A DNA stretch of 64,000 nt. Origin: Yamagishiella unicocca (lineage: Eukaryota; Chlorophyta; Chlorophyceae; Chlamydomonadales; Volvocaceae). This document shows positions 45,922-56,762 of this stretch, in pieces. The notes under the pieces were generated by a model. It saw only the letters and a list, made by a program, of their open reading frames with translations, was not told where the DNA came from and searched no databases. The stretch spans positions 806,001-870,000 of the forward strand of contig BDSL01000024.1 of assembly GCA_003116995.1 (NCBI GenBank). Direction: 5' to 3'. How positions within the stretch are numbered: position 1 is the stretch's first letter; each line of letters starts with the position of its first letter. The position numbers were made by a program, and so were the translations under genes.

Positions 45922-46051
45922 GGGGCGGCAAAATTACTGGAATTATGGGGAGATCCAGAGGTAGTTAAATGGCTGAAATGGGGAAGCGGAAACTTGCGCG
46001 CCCGAAGGGCGCGCTAATTTGCGTGACAGGGGACGTGTCACGCAAATTAGC
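45922..46051 (+). mobile_element. Possible Helitron-like 3' terminus with stacked hairpins
   Basis: The block homology of the triplicated region ends at about 45922. Then comes gcgcgcccgaagggcgcgc (45996-46014), an 8-bp perfect stem with a 3-base loop, directly followed by TAATT, so the string CTAAT fits the CTRR-T rule of Helitron ends. Immediately after lies a second perfect stem (16 bp, gctaatttgcgtgaca, loop ggggacg, 46013-46051). The hairpins are certain. The Helitron reading is an inference; the usual spacing between stem and CTRR is absent. Confidence 0.4.
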
Positions 46052-46441
46052 GACGACCCACTTTAGGCAGTGCTTGCCCCGCAAAATAGGAATTCGTGCC
46101 GCGCAAGAATTACACCATATCTTCACCTAAAAATCAATTAGAGGTATAGAGGAACCACGGCTATGTACAGTTACGGCCGAGCATGACCCGCAGCTGCGGA
46201 GCAAGTCCAGACACCTGCATGGACACGCCCGCAGGGACGACGGACACGCACGGACACGCCGGCGCTCTCTCCCCCCCTTTGCAAACACAGCCACCGCCGC
46301 ATCTACAAGCTCTCTCTGCTCTACAAGCTGTCCTGCATGCACACATGCACACCACCACTACTACCAGCAGACTGCGTCAGTTCCGTCAGTGGCTCCTTCA
46401 TACGTCTGGTTTGTGCCAGTCTCGTCAGTCTCACGGCTTAG

Positions 46442-46769
46442 TTGTACAGCACACCACCACCACCGCTACCCTCACTGTCACTTCTGTTTCTTGCGCCGGC
46501 ACCCACAATCTGCACTGTTCCTCATAACCAACTTGCCGCTCTCCTCGCTGCACGTGTGGCAGTGCTGCGAAATGAGCACTGTCATGTTGAAACGGCTGCT
46601 GCAAGCACGCCAGCGCTTGCTGATGTCCTTGCCGTCCTTGCCTGCACCAGCTACTGAGCCAGGCAGGTTCGTCACACGACTGGTTCTGAGCACCTCAATG
46701 CGAGGCGGCTGGGGAGCGACTGCGCCGGTCAGCGTGACCTGCACGGTCTGCACAGTTGGCGCGGAGTAA
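46442..46769 (+). pseudogene. Possible SpoVS/Alba-like domain, frame broken
   Basis: Frame 46442-46657 reads HNQLAALLAARVAVLRNEHC and VETAAASTPALADVLAVLA, then stops. A second frame from about 46660 gives RFVTRLVLSTSMRGGWGATA. Together they follow the helix-strand-helix order of a SpoVS-like domain, but they need a frameshift. It may be an additional N-terminal domain of the gene that follows, or a relic. The minus strand is also open here (46478-46780), so strand assignment is tentative. Confidence 0.3.
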
Positions 46770-46937
46770 ATGGACGCCACGTGTCAGCAACAGCTTCTGT
46801 GGGAATCACAGGCACGTACAGCTGGAGCGCCACCCCCCGTAGCAGCGCCACGCTGTTGCGCTCGCTGATAACCTTTCCTACCTCATTCTCCTTTAGGCGC
46901 TGCACGCGCTTGGGGTGAATCTGCGGATCCCGACGCG

Positions 46938-46970
<33 letters not shown>

Positions 46971-46977
46971 TTTACAG

Positions 46978-48608
46978 GCTAGCGCAGCCTTCCACCTGGC
47001 ACTCGCACCCGGCAGCCGGCAGCTGGACCGCCGAATATCGTCCGCGCAGAAGCGCTTGCACGATCCCAGGTAGGCCAGGTAGGGGGCGAGGTCGCTTCGG
47101 GGCTGAGAGTCCGCTGGGGGCCAGGCGCTAGCCTCTGAGGCTAGTTACGGTAGCGAGCGCTGCTAGGCTGCTAGGCTGCTGAGCAAGACCATCTGCACGC
47201 GGTACGGGACCTAACGCCCACTCCGGATACCGGTGTGCCCACTATAGCCGAGATGACGCCGGCCCCCGCTTGACTTGTGTCCCCCTCAGGTGCCGCATCA
47301 GGGTCGGCCCCAGCGGCGGTATCGACTCAACCGACAATGGTGGCACCGAAACCACGGTGTGCCCGGTAGGAGCTCCGGACGCCGCCAACGGCGACGGTGG
47401 CCACGACACCAGTAGCGGTAGCGCCGCCTGCGGTGTTTCCGACGCAGGGCCCCCCGCCCCTGGAGCGGATTCCCTGGAGAAGCGCCTGGAGGCTTCGCTG
47501 CGGCAGTACGGCAGCGCAACCATTGCGTGCGAGGGGCGGGTGGCGCTAGGGGCGGCGGCCCGGGCAGTGGCGCGGGTACGTGGGCCAGCTGGGTGTCCTC
47601 TCCTAAGCCTACCTTTGTTAGAACCTAGGAGATGAGGGTCGTTGGTTTCACGTGTAAGACGCACGCAGACGTTTCAAACGCTGTGTCGGGTCGGACCTGA
47701 TGGTGATGGACTTGTCGCGACTCGCGTGGTGCCTCATGCTGCCTCTCAGACAGCACCCGGTGGAGGTCCATGTAGGCACGTGGGCATGTTGGCATGTGGG
47801 CACGTGGCGCTTCATTTCGTGACGTGCCGCTGACAACCTGGTCGCAGGCGCACTCCTCGGCGCTCCGCCGCGGGGCCACGCTGGTGGTGCTGCCCGTCCT
47901 GGATGAGAAGCACCACCGGAGCCTGGTGATGGATGGCCGCATCCAGATGCTGGACAGCTACGTGCAGATGAGAAGCCTGCCGGAGACCGGCGGCAGGCTA
48001 CCGCAGCAGCAGCCTGCTCGCGGCGGCGGCGACGGCAGCGACGGCGACAGGCCACCGCAGCAGGAACCTGCTCGCGGCGGCGGCGACGGCAGCGACGGCG
48101 GCAGCAGTGAGGGTATCGTAGCGACTCTTGTGATGAGGGAGCGGCCACTGCGGAGGCGACGCGCGGCGAAGGTCGCGGCGGCTGTGTCGAGGGCCACCGA
48201 GACAGCGACGGCGATAGCGATGATGGCGGCGGAGGGCACAGAGGCGCGGTAAACATGGCGGGCATGAAGGTCATCATCGTAGAGGAGGGCTGGAGGCACC
48301 AGCGGCGGGCGGCCTTCAACAGGTGGCTCTGTCGGCTACTGGCGCTTCACGTGGACAAGTACCCTCTGCTGGCAACGGGCTGCGCGCTGTACGATTGCGG
48401 CAGTTGCTCCCCCTCCACCACGTCCGCCTCTCCGCCCGTTTCAACGTCCGCCACAGCCGCCACTGCAACAGTGGAACCCACGCTCGAGGGGAAGGCTAGG
48501 ATGCTGGACGCCCAGCGGGCCTGCATGAGGCTCGTTGCGCTGTGCCTGACGCCCGGAACCCGGGTGTCGTTGGCAGTAATAGATGTGGGGGCCCCTGGGG
48601 AGCGGTAG
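46978..48608 (+). CDS. Protein with SpoVS/Alba-like domain(s)
   Basis: Exons 46978-47069, 47290-47575 and 47848 onward; junctions are GT-AG and phases agree. The first acceptor follows a perfect tgcctgcc pyrimidine tract. Exons 2-3 join to LEASLRQYGSATIACEGRVA, LGAAARAVAR, AHSSALRRGATLVVLPVLDE, which follows Bacillus SpoVS closely: L..LR..G.A.I...G..AL..A..AVA.A, then G..L...P..D. After a Gly/Asp-rich linker made of two ~54-bp repeats (LPQQQPARGGGDGSDG), the frame runs to a stop at 48250. A second frame (48255-48608; AFNRWLCRLLALHVDKYPLL, RACMRLVALCLTPGTRVSLA) looks like another such domain. A frameshift or unseen short intron near 48000-48110 is needed to join them. SpoVS-type domains have a nucleic-acid-binding Alba-like fold. 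The 5' end is unknown. Confidence 0.45.
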
Positions 48609-51600
48609 CGCCTACGGGGCAACTGCGGGGGCCTGAGCCGAGCAATTTAAGGGCGGGCATAAGAGGAAACCGATAGATCGGCACTGAAAAGTAAGTACGA
48701 CCGAGTAGGAAACGAAAGGGCGGGCGGGGTCGGGGATCTGGAAGGAGGGCGCAAGGGCCCACCAGGGGAGTCACAGCACAGCCGCCGGGGGACTCGAGCT
48801 CAGTGTACGACACAGCGGGAGGTAGGGTCGGGTAGCTATCACGTGCGCGACACGGTAGGAGGTTTGGATAGGTAGGTCAGAGCCAAACTACACCTATTTC
48901 TCCTCTTCTCGTTTGACAGCTCATGAATCACCGGGGATTCCGGGGTAACCACGAAACCGGGGGTTCACTGCAGAGGTCTCTACCCCACTTAACAACAAGA
49001 TAACTAACACTACGATGATGGGTGGGAGGCAGCGGATGGACTGCAACCGTGCATTGAGCGTGCTCGCTGATTACCGTTATACCGTGCAGCAAGCAGGCAT
49101 CCATATTCCATCGTGTCAATTTCCTGGATGTTCATGGCATTGGTCCTTACTAAGGCATCGAGCGCTCACGGCCAATGCACCACATGGCATTTAAGTTGAT
49201 AACACCCATCCCAATAGCCTTCTCACCGTGTCCCTGAGCAGCTTGTCTGCTCGCTGCATGGTAAATCGGTAGTTAGCATGATCGATGCATGGTTGCTCAG
49301 CACGGTCGCTTACTGGGTCTCGTCCGGCCGTGGACGAGGCGGCGACGAAGCGGTCCTGGGTGCATCGCTTGCTTGATACATAGCGCACGTGAAGGCGAAC
49401 AGTGAAATGAAGTTTACTTACATACCTGTACATACGGTCTGGTTTGTCAGCTGAAATGCGACCGCGGTAATGGCTACGCTGGCCATGTGCGTCATGCATC
49501 TTATGATTAAGGGATCAAGCCACGGCATCTGATATTTCTGATATCCACTCGCCGCGGCCTTGCATCTTGGTGCATTTTCACCATTGTTGCGGCTTGCCGG
49601 GCCGAGCACCTGGTTTAGGGATACACGGTTTAGACGTCTGCAAATTTGGACCCTACGTAAACCGCGCGGTTACGGCCCTATGGCAGCACTTGTCCCGGTT
49701 ACCGGCCGGTTTTCGTGGGGGTGTCGGTTACCGGGGAGGCCGGTTACCGGGGTCTTCGCAAAACCCGGGATTGGGCAAAACCGGTAACCTCCCCGTATGC
49801 TCGTTCCGTAAAACGGTAACCGGGTAGGCCGGTTATCGGCCAGTTAGCTCGTTCCGTAAAATGGTAACCCGCGGGCCCTAAACCCATTCCTGGCGATTCA
49901 TATCCGTACTTCGCGTGACTCCCGACCACCCACACACCGATCGAAACCGAATGCATAAACGTATTGGAAACCATAGCAGTATCCATGCGCAATGAGGTTT
50001 TCATGGCTGGATGTGTGTGAGTAATATAGGGTGAACTCGGTTATGAACCATGCGCGACCGTTGCGGTCGGCGTACCTCCTTACTGCCTCTTATATTTTAG
50101 AACCCAGTTCATGCCCAAAGGATGAGTCATCTGCCGGTGTTCCAAATACTGCAAATGGGTTTCGTACGGCCGCAACAGGGTTGTACTGTTCTGGGCAGTA
50201 TACAAGCAGGCCAAGAAGACATGGTGTCCATTGTCATCAACTGAACTCTCTACTTACAGTAACTCGCACCAAACCTAGAGGCTTCCTCTATCTGCCTTCG
50301 CCAACCGACCTCGATACAGTCACGTATCCCCAAAGCCGACTACAGGAAGCTTGGTTTGCACAGAAGAGGCTTCGCTTATCAAGGTGAGCAGCTCAGTCTG
50401 GTCGACGTTATCTTTTGCAAATACCGATATGGTCCTGCTGAACTACCGGACGAGCTATCCCAGCGCGCGACTGCACTACGCTAACGTGCCTGGGTCATGC
50501 TATGATTACGACTATGCGGTATGCCTCTGCTGCCGTGCGCTCGAGCTGATATGAGCTAGTGTCGTTGTGAATCGGCATACATGCGCGCGACTGCACTGCG
50601 CTGGCGACTCCGCTTTCGCGAAAGCTGACTGTACTTCGGCATGAACCTGTTCCTTAATCGTTCAGGCTGAATTGCGACACCATCGCTACCGTGTTTTCAT
50701 CACTCTGGCTGCTGCTGCCCTTTGGCCTCCAGGTGGCAGTAGTGCCCATCCGAGTCACACTCTTCAAGCTATATCCAAACAACATATTTATGTTGCCACA
50801 AGATACAGGAATGAGCATATCCGGAAGCCGAGCGTGCGTGGTGAGCTCCTTGGTCCGCGCTTAACTAACTGCTGCCTCTTTCGCACTCGTAGCTGCTCCG
50901 GCTCCAGCACACCTATGATCATTCACATGATACAAATTCACTAAACCAGGCTCGGCTATACTTCAGGTGCATTTGGGAAGTACTTTGTTCCGCCAAAGAT
51001 GACGGTTCACCAGTACAGTACTAAGCGGCGATAAGGCCGGCATTCAAGTAAAGTTCCTGCGACTTCGCCGTCAACGTTAATTGGATACGGGGACGCTGCT
51101 GCTGGACAGCTGAGGTTCGTTGGCGTGCTCTGCTGCTGGTTGGAACTCCATCCTCGAGGCAGGCCTCGCTTCGAAGTTGGAGCTGCGTGCGCGCGCTGAA
51201 GCCTTTACAAGGAACGTTGTACAGCTTTAAATGGTCAGGGATTCGGGCTTGTATCAAAATACGCTCGGGCCACGCGGGGAGGAACTGCGATGGCATCGCT
51301 GCAGCGAGCTGTCTGCTGGCACACAGCACTTTTTCGCTCGTGCCAATTACAACGTTCCAAACCCGTTCCCTTCCTTCTTTCCCTCCATGGTGGGGCAAGG
51401 TATCTGCTGCACTGCTGGCCATCAGCCAGCACTTCATCAGCCAGCCAGCGCAGCCAACCCTCAGACACCCGCCGCCGCCGTCAGCCGCCGCCCACACAGC
51501 ACAGCCTTACTTCAGCAGCCAGTTTTCTCGCAGCAGTAGTCCAGCCATCGGTGCAGCGGGTGCCTTGCCCCACCCTTACTTCGTCCCGCCGGCGTTCCCT

Positions 51601-51638
51601 GAGTGCGTGCCATGCGTCGCTGCCGCACACACAACGGT
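48609..51638. other. Gene-poor region
   Basis: Scattered short frames; none was recognised. Two places look exon-like but stand alone: 50385-50540 on plus (reading SFANTDMVLLNYRTSYPSAR) and 49191-49400 on minus (FTMQRADKLLRDTVRRLLGW). No promoter or RNA gene was seen. Confidence 0.35.
49690..49875. repeat. Cluster of ggttaccgg and gctcgttccgtaaaa repeats
   Basis: The phrase gctcgttccgtaaaa.ggtaacc occurs at 49798 and 49847. ccggttaccgg and ggaggccggttaccgg occur several times in both orientations. Short inverted and direct copies together look like the end of a mobile element or a satellite seed. Confidence 0.6.
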
Positions 51639-51978
51639 TTTCCGGGACAAGTATGAAGATTCTAACCCCTGCCTTCCCTTCCCCCGCCCCTGCCTGTGGC
51701 CCGTGTCAGGAACCCTGGACGAGATTCAAGGCCTGCGGTCTACGTTCGAGGTAGGGTGTCTCCGCCTTCCCCGTCCAAGCAGCAGATGCCCAGGTCACCG
51801 TGTATGTCGCTGTGGGGTCATCCGTCGCTGCCTTGCACGCACGCAATGCATTTCGTTCCGGGCCGAGTACGAAGATTCTAACTCCTTCGTTCCCTTTCCT
51901 CGCTCCCTCCCTGTGCGTGGCCGCCGATTTCAGGATCCCTGGACGAGATTCAAGGCCTGCGGTGTACGTTTGTTCGAG
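51639..51978 (+). repeat. Tandem duplication of an exon-like segment
   Basis: Two ~115-bp copies (51639-51752 and 51854-51978) share ttccggg..agta.gaagattct and ccctggacgagattcaaggc. In both, the second part is preceded by a cag acceptor-like site. The first is followed by gag|gtaggg, a donor-like site, so duplicated exons are possible (GLRSTFE reading). Confidence 0.6.
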
Positions 51979-51984
51979 GGCGCG

Positions 51985-52515
51985 CGCCCCCGCATCATCT
52001 CACAGTCTTTCCAAGGCAGGTAGTGTGTCTGCTCAGGGATGGGCGGGCTTTAGGGGCTACGTACGTACGGCATGTCTTGGGGTAGGAAGTAGTATCATGC
52101 GCGCGCTGGGCCGGTATTCGTTTGGATAGGACGGATGGACGAGGGTAGCGACGACGGAGGAGCTTATCATCAACCAGCGCGGCGTCCTCTCAAGGTCATG
52201 TGTCTGCTCAGGGATGGGGGGGCTTTTAGGGTTTTAGGTCTCTAGGGGTTTTTAGGGGCTACGTGCGGCGTGTGCTGGGCTGGGTTTGGCGGTCAAGTAC
52301 GGCTTGCTTCGGGATCGGGTTTGGTTTGCGTTCGGATTTGGGCCGGGCCGGTATCGTATGGGTTGGTTGGATAGGATGGATAGATGAGTGTCGCCACGCA
52401 CGACGGAGGAGCTCATCATTTACCAGCGCGGCGTCCTCTCAAGGCAAGGTGTCTGCTCAGGGATGGGCGGGCATAGGGGCTACGTACAGCAGCATGTGCT
52501 GGGCTGGGTTCATTT
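51985..52515 (+). repeat. Three ~230-bp tandem repeats
   Basis: Three copies of tgtctgctcagggatgggcg followed by ggggctacgt (starting near 52026, 52200 and 52450). Between them are two copies of gacggaggagct.atcat and ccagcgcggcgtcctctcaa (52155 and 52402). The middle unit carries an extra ttttaggg-rich stretch. Confidence 0.75.
52227..52257 (+). repeat. Short interstitial telomere-like sequence
   Basis: cttttagggttttagg then ggtttttagggg. TTTTAGGG is the Chlamydomonas-type telomere unit. Only two or three units are present, so this may be chance, but it sits at the one point where the repeats differ. Confidence 0.4.
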
Positions 52516-52519
52516 TGGG

Positions 52520-53144
52520 GTCGAGTTGAGGGCAAGCCAGCCAGCCACCAGGTGTTAGGGTGATAACAGTTTGGAGCTCTGCACCAGGCTCGTGCGTGCC
52601 GTACAACGTACCTATGCACCGCACGTCCGCACTTATGTCGCCAACCGTATAACAAATTAGGAAGTGCGGTACAAGGTAGTCACCGGCATCAAGGCCAATG
52701 CGGGTAGTGAACACCTGTTGGACCATTGCTCTGCCATCGGTTAGAGTTACATTATCACTGGTAATGGCAGGCTGCCGGCTTGGCTTACGATCGATTACTA
52801 TCAGTACGGCACCTGGCCAGTCGTGTACTTGGTGTGATAATCTATTTGTAATCGGCAGTCCTTACTACCACCACTCGGACGGGTGGGGAACCCCCGGTTT
52901 TTTCCATCAGCAGCAATGCATCGGTTGGTGTATCCCATAGCGAAAGGCCACACCTGGTCGTGACTGCCACACCTGGAGAGCACATACCAGGATCGCTCGT
53001 CAAGTTGCACACTGGCACCGTACAATTGAAGAAACACACATAATTGCTGTTTCGTTGTGTTCTGGAACCGAAACGGCCGTTGATTCCCCGCGTCCTGGCA
53101 TCAATTTTCGTGCCTTGCTCAGGGACAGCTCCAACGATATGCAA
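52520..53144 (-). pseudogene. Possible protein-coding region, frame broken, unidentified
   Basis: Frame A (53144-52842) reads FFNCTVPVCNLTSDPGMCSP, TTRCGLSLWDTP, PPVRVVVV and then stops. A frame offset by one continues below 52858: LPITNRLSHQVHDWPGAVLI, VIDRKPSRQPAITSDNVTLT, DGRAMVQQVFTTRIGL, YLVPHFLICYTVGDISADVR, GAELQTVITLTPGG. The beta-rich, Cys- and Asn-x-Thr-containing composition suggests an extracellular domain (inference). No family was recognised. It is either one broken gene or two exons with a splice I cannot see. Confidence 0.35.
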
Positions 53145-53354
53145 AGGGATTCATGTTTGCTATGAAGATAGGTATGCAGGTTTGCTCACTGACTGCCCAT
53201 GCGATTAGCACACTCGAGCCCATTCATCCCCTGCTGTAAATATGATGTTGCACTGCGTACCAGGGAAGATGGACTGCAACTCGGTCGTTGACACTGGTTT
53301 CGGGGGTCGAATGTCGTGGCAACGGAGATTCAACACCCCCATGCATCGTCAGAC

Positions 53355-53474
53355 TCCTCGTTTTCGCGGTTAGCTGCGGTTTTGGCCAGGAGTCTATCGC
53401 TTCCGCAGGGCGAGTCCTCGTTTTCGCGGTTAGCTGCGGTTTTGGCCAGGAATCTATCGCTTCCGCAGGGCGAG
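53355..53474. repeat. 60-bp tandem duplication
   Basis: Two 60-bp units beginning tcctcgttttcgcggttagc and ending gcagggcgag. They differ by one base (ggagtc versus ggaatc). Confidence 0.9.
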
Positions 53475-53715
53475 TCCGAGAGGCCGCACATGTTGCCACA
53501 TATGTTGTTTCTAAACTGGCGTCCGGTGCGCGTGGACCAAACTCTACAAAGTGGCCGAAACAATACGAAATAGAGCGCGAAACAAGCTTTCTAGTGGGTC
53601 CCTGCCGTGTAACCTTAGCGGTAACCAGTGGGTCCTTGTAACCTTTCAAGCCGGCGCGGTTTCAGGTACGGTACAGGGACTTTGGGTCCCTGTAACCCTT
53701 CCGCAAAAACGGAAG

Positions 53716-53790
53716 GACTTTGGGTCCTTGTAACCCTGTCCCACTGTTGAGTGAATCGACAGTGGGACAGGGTTACAAGGACCCAAAGTC
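53716..53790. repeat. Perfect 32-bp inverted repeat with 11-bp loop
   Basis: Arms 53716-53747 and 53759-53790 (gactttgggtccttgtaacc...) are exact complements around the loop tgagtgaatcg. Related phrases gtgggtcc.tgtaacc occur at 53594-53690 and near 56190. It could be the end or the whole of a foldback/MITE element, or a strong hairpin in RNA. Confidence 0.9.
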
Positions 53791-53885
53791 AAATAGTTGC
53801 CCGTCGATTTTTTGTGTTCGGCCAATCTGACGATTAGGATGGACGGCCCTAGCCCGTCGCGTGCGTTCGGGAGCGATAAGTAGTT

Positions 53886-53922
53886 AACAGTTACAGTGGA
53901 TTCCAGACCAAAAGGTCGGTGT
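53886..53922 (-). mobile_element. Retroposon 3'-end relic
   Basis: taacagttacagtggattcc followed by agaccaaaaggtcgg, the family's constant end in antisense. Confidence 0.5.
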
Positions 53923-54351
53923 TGCGGCGCCGACGTGCAGCTCAACGAACGTTGCCATGAACCGGCAGCAACCAACTGTACGTGTGCACGTGCACTTCGC
54001 TAGCCAAGATACAGTCCATGGTAGTGCATATGGCCTCTCAGCAGCCAGACCATCTACCTGCTGCTGCCGTTACGTCGGTACCCCCTGCTACTACTCGTTC
54101 CCGCACGACCCCGCCGATCAATCTGTGCCACCCACACACGCACATACTTAACATAAATAAGGCCCATACATATGCGTGCATTCCTACAGTAACGCCGTAC
54201 CATATCCTTCGCACAGAACCACGAACAGTCCGCGTTGCTAGATGACGGCCTCACCGTATGTACTAGCAGCGGCGACAAAGCAAGAAACTAACGAAGCGGC
54301 ATCAGACGATCAATGAACGAACATACGTCCATTGAGTCCCTTGAGAGCTAA

Positions 54352-55582
54352 TTACGCCCAGACCACACGCAGGAGTCGCGCTGGTCGCTTGTGAACCCTC
54401 TTGCGTCGATCAGCAGTAGCGAGCGGATCGGTCCCTCCCTTGACCGCCATCACATCAGTCCACTCAAATGTCAGGCCGGGTCCCAGCTGGCGCAGTGTGT
54501 TGACAACCTCGTCCTGGCTCGCCGCTACCAGCTGCGGCAGAGAGGTGGGGAGGCTGGCGGAGGAGCCCGCGGCGATGGTTTTTGCACTGTGGCGAGGGAG
54601 GGAGGGAGGGAAGGAGAAGGGAGACCTCGATGGCCGGGGAGGGGGTCCTACCGTGGAGGGGTTCCCTCGCAAGAAGTGGAAACGGCGTCGCGGTCGGTGT
54701 CAACTACAGGAACCTTTCTGTCAGCGGATTGATCTGGCTTCGGTAGAAGTAATGCTGGTTGGTCCCGGGCATGTGCGCGGCCTGCTGGTCCACGTTCAGG
54801 ATTCCATATTGGCCACGACCGCGGCGCCGTTTGCGACTCGAGGGAGGGAGGGAAACAAACATGGAACAGCCTGCGCAGGCCAGCAGGGCAACCGCTGTGC
54901 CTGCTAGGATCGCTCATTTGAAGGAGCCCCTCGCGCGGCGGAGACCCCGCTGATACACACTAAGCATACAAGCTGCGCACGGCTCGTGCTGTTACTAGTT
55001 AATCCTAGCGATTTTATTCACCGGCCGTGGCTGTAAACAACCTTGCAAGGTAAGAGGCTCCCCGTGATGCCTCCCATTCTTCCTGAGCCGCCCTGACTCC
55101 CTACGCATTATTGTTTGCGACTTGCGCGCGCGGCCAGCGGAAGTGCGGTCGATAGCGACCTACGTCTGCTACCGCCGCTTGGACGCAGCAGCTCTACCCT
55201 TATATAATCAAATTATCAGGCACACGAGAAGCGTCCGCCGGGTGCGTGCGTCGTAAGCGCCTGCGCCTGCTATAAAAGAAACGTACCTTGCGCAGCGAAA
55301 CGCGCGGGGACAAGGGCCCTTTGCCATCTGGCCCTCCAGCAGGTACACGGTGATTGTGGGCTCCGCGCACCCCGATGTGGAGGGCTGCAGGTAGAAGTAG
55401 GCGTGGCTGCGGGCGTGCACGCTCACCAGGCACAGCGGCCGCAGCAGCGACAGCACGTCGCGCGCCGCCTGCATCGCACCCTCCCTGCGCACGGCCGTCA
55501 CTTCGGAGAGCAAGTCGAGGCCAGGGCTGGGTGCCTTGTCGCTGTTATAATTCACGATGCCGGTGAAGCCGGCCAGGGCCAT
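54352..55582 (-). CDS. Two-exon family of unknown function, member 4
   Basis: Exons 55582-55287 and 54586-54352; phase-2 intron of 700 nt; 176 aa. Starts MALAGFTGIVNYNSDKAPSP as in members 5 and 6. Exon 1 continues RREGAMQAARDVLSLLRPL, HARSHAYFYLQP, EPTITVYLLEG. Exon 2: LPTSLPQLVAASQDEVVNTL, RQLGPGLTFEWT, and the end LLRVVWA. It has a short insertion in the DVLSLLRPLCLVSVHARS part. The start, intron site and last residues match members 5 and 6, which supports a real gene. Function unknown. Confidence 0.62.
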
Positions 55583-56762
55583 ATTGGAGGCAGCTGCGTG
55601 CAGCTGCGTGGACGGTGCGCTTGTGCGGGGAGTCATGTAGTCCCGGCAGGAGAAAGAGGAGGTGTTGCTGCCCAAGGCAGACGTGGCATACCACCTTACT
55701 CGAATTGAAAATGATGTAATTGCGACATCAAATATCAACTTCCTTGGCCATATCACTCGCCATACCACTTTTGTTCCAGTACAGGAGGCGTTACGCTCGC
55801 CGCCACGCATCGCAGCAAGGTGACCCACGGGACATCATGTCCCTTGGGTCAGCCGCGTCGTCGACATGCGTACACAGACGAAAGCGAGATCAGCTGCAAA
55901 AGGTGTTTTTGAGAGCTGAGGCCCGTCATCTGTCACCTTTTGCGGAAGGGCTGACAGCTGGCGAGCGTAGCGACCCACGCAGGACTACTGGTATGTAGCC
56001 GAGGCGATCTGTTGCAAATCTAACGCACCACGCCCTTGCGCTGACGACCGGGCAACCGAGGTGACGGAAACGCCCAAAACGCCCCCTGACTTGTACCTTT
56101 CGCACGCGACAAATCGACGCTGCCTGCCTGGAGATTGGGTAACCCACCGTACCTGACAGCAGCGTTCGAACAGTCGTGGAGCTCTCTAGTGGGTCCCTGT
56201 AACCATGCCGCTCTGGCTTTGGCGCAAGATTCCACTCCTTGCGGCGATCACACCACAGCCGTCCAAAACGAGTGCAATCATGAGTGCTGCATTTGGTGTA
56301 CAAGGACCCGTCACCACCGAGAGCCTCATGCTTATGGGAATGGCTGATATTCAACACTGTAACGTATAATAGTACCGGTAGTGCCACTGTTGCTGTCAGT
56401 AAAGCGCCCGCCGGTAGCCAGCAGCATGTACATGGCGATATCGTTGGCTCCGAAACCAACCAACAGACTGAGAACCGAGCTGTCCAGCGTAGACTTGCCC
56501 AGCGTGAGGCTACGCTGAATCCACAGCGAGAAAACGGCAGATTACGGCAGCCTGTGCATTTACGCGCTCTATACCCATTACAACTCCACTCGTCGGTGGG
56601 AAGCATTCAGACTGCAATCATTCAGCACTTCCAGCCACCCAGGATGACAACCATGGCTCTATTTCGCCGTAGTCGTCGTTGTCGTCGTCGTTCAGGAATG
56701 GTCGCCCTCAGCGGGAACCCCAACCAGGAGCCAACGAAGTCAGGGGTAGTAGTAGTAGTAGT

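Noticed and set aside
53355..53563. Possible repeat-containing protein (SPCGSDR..LAKTAANREN repeats)
   Set aside because: It comes from the 60-bp duplication. Both strands are open because the unit length is divisible by three, and there is no independent evidence for a gene.
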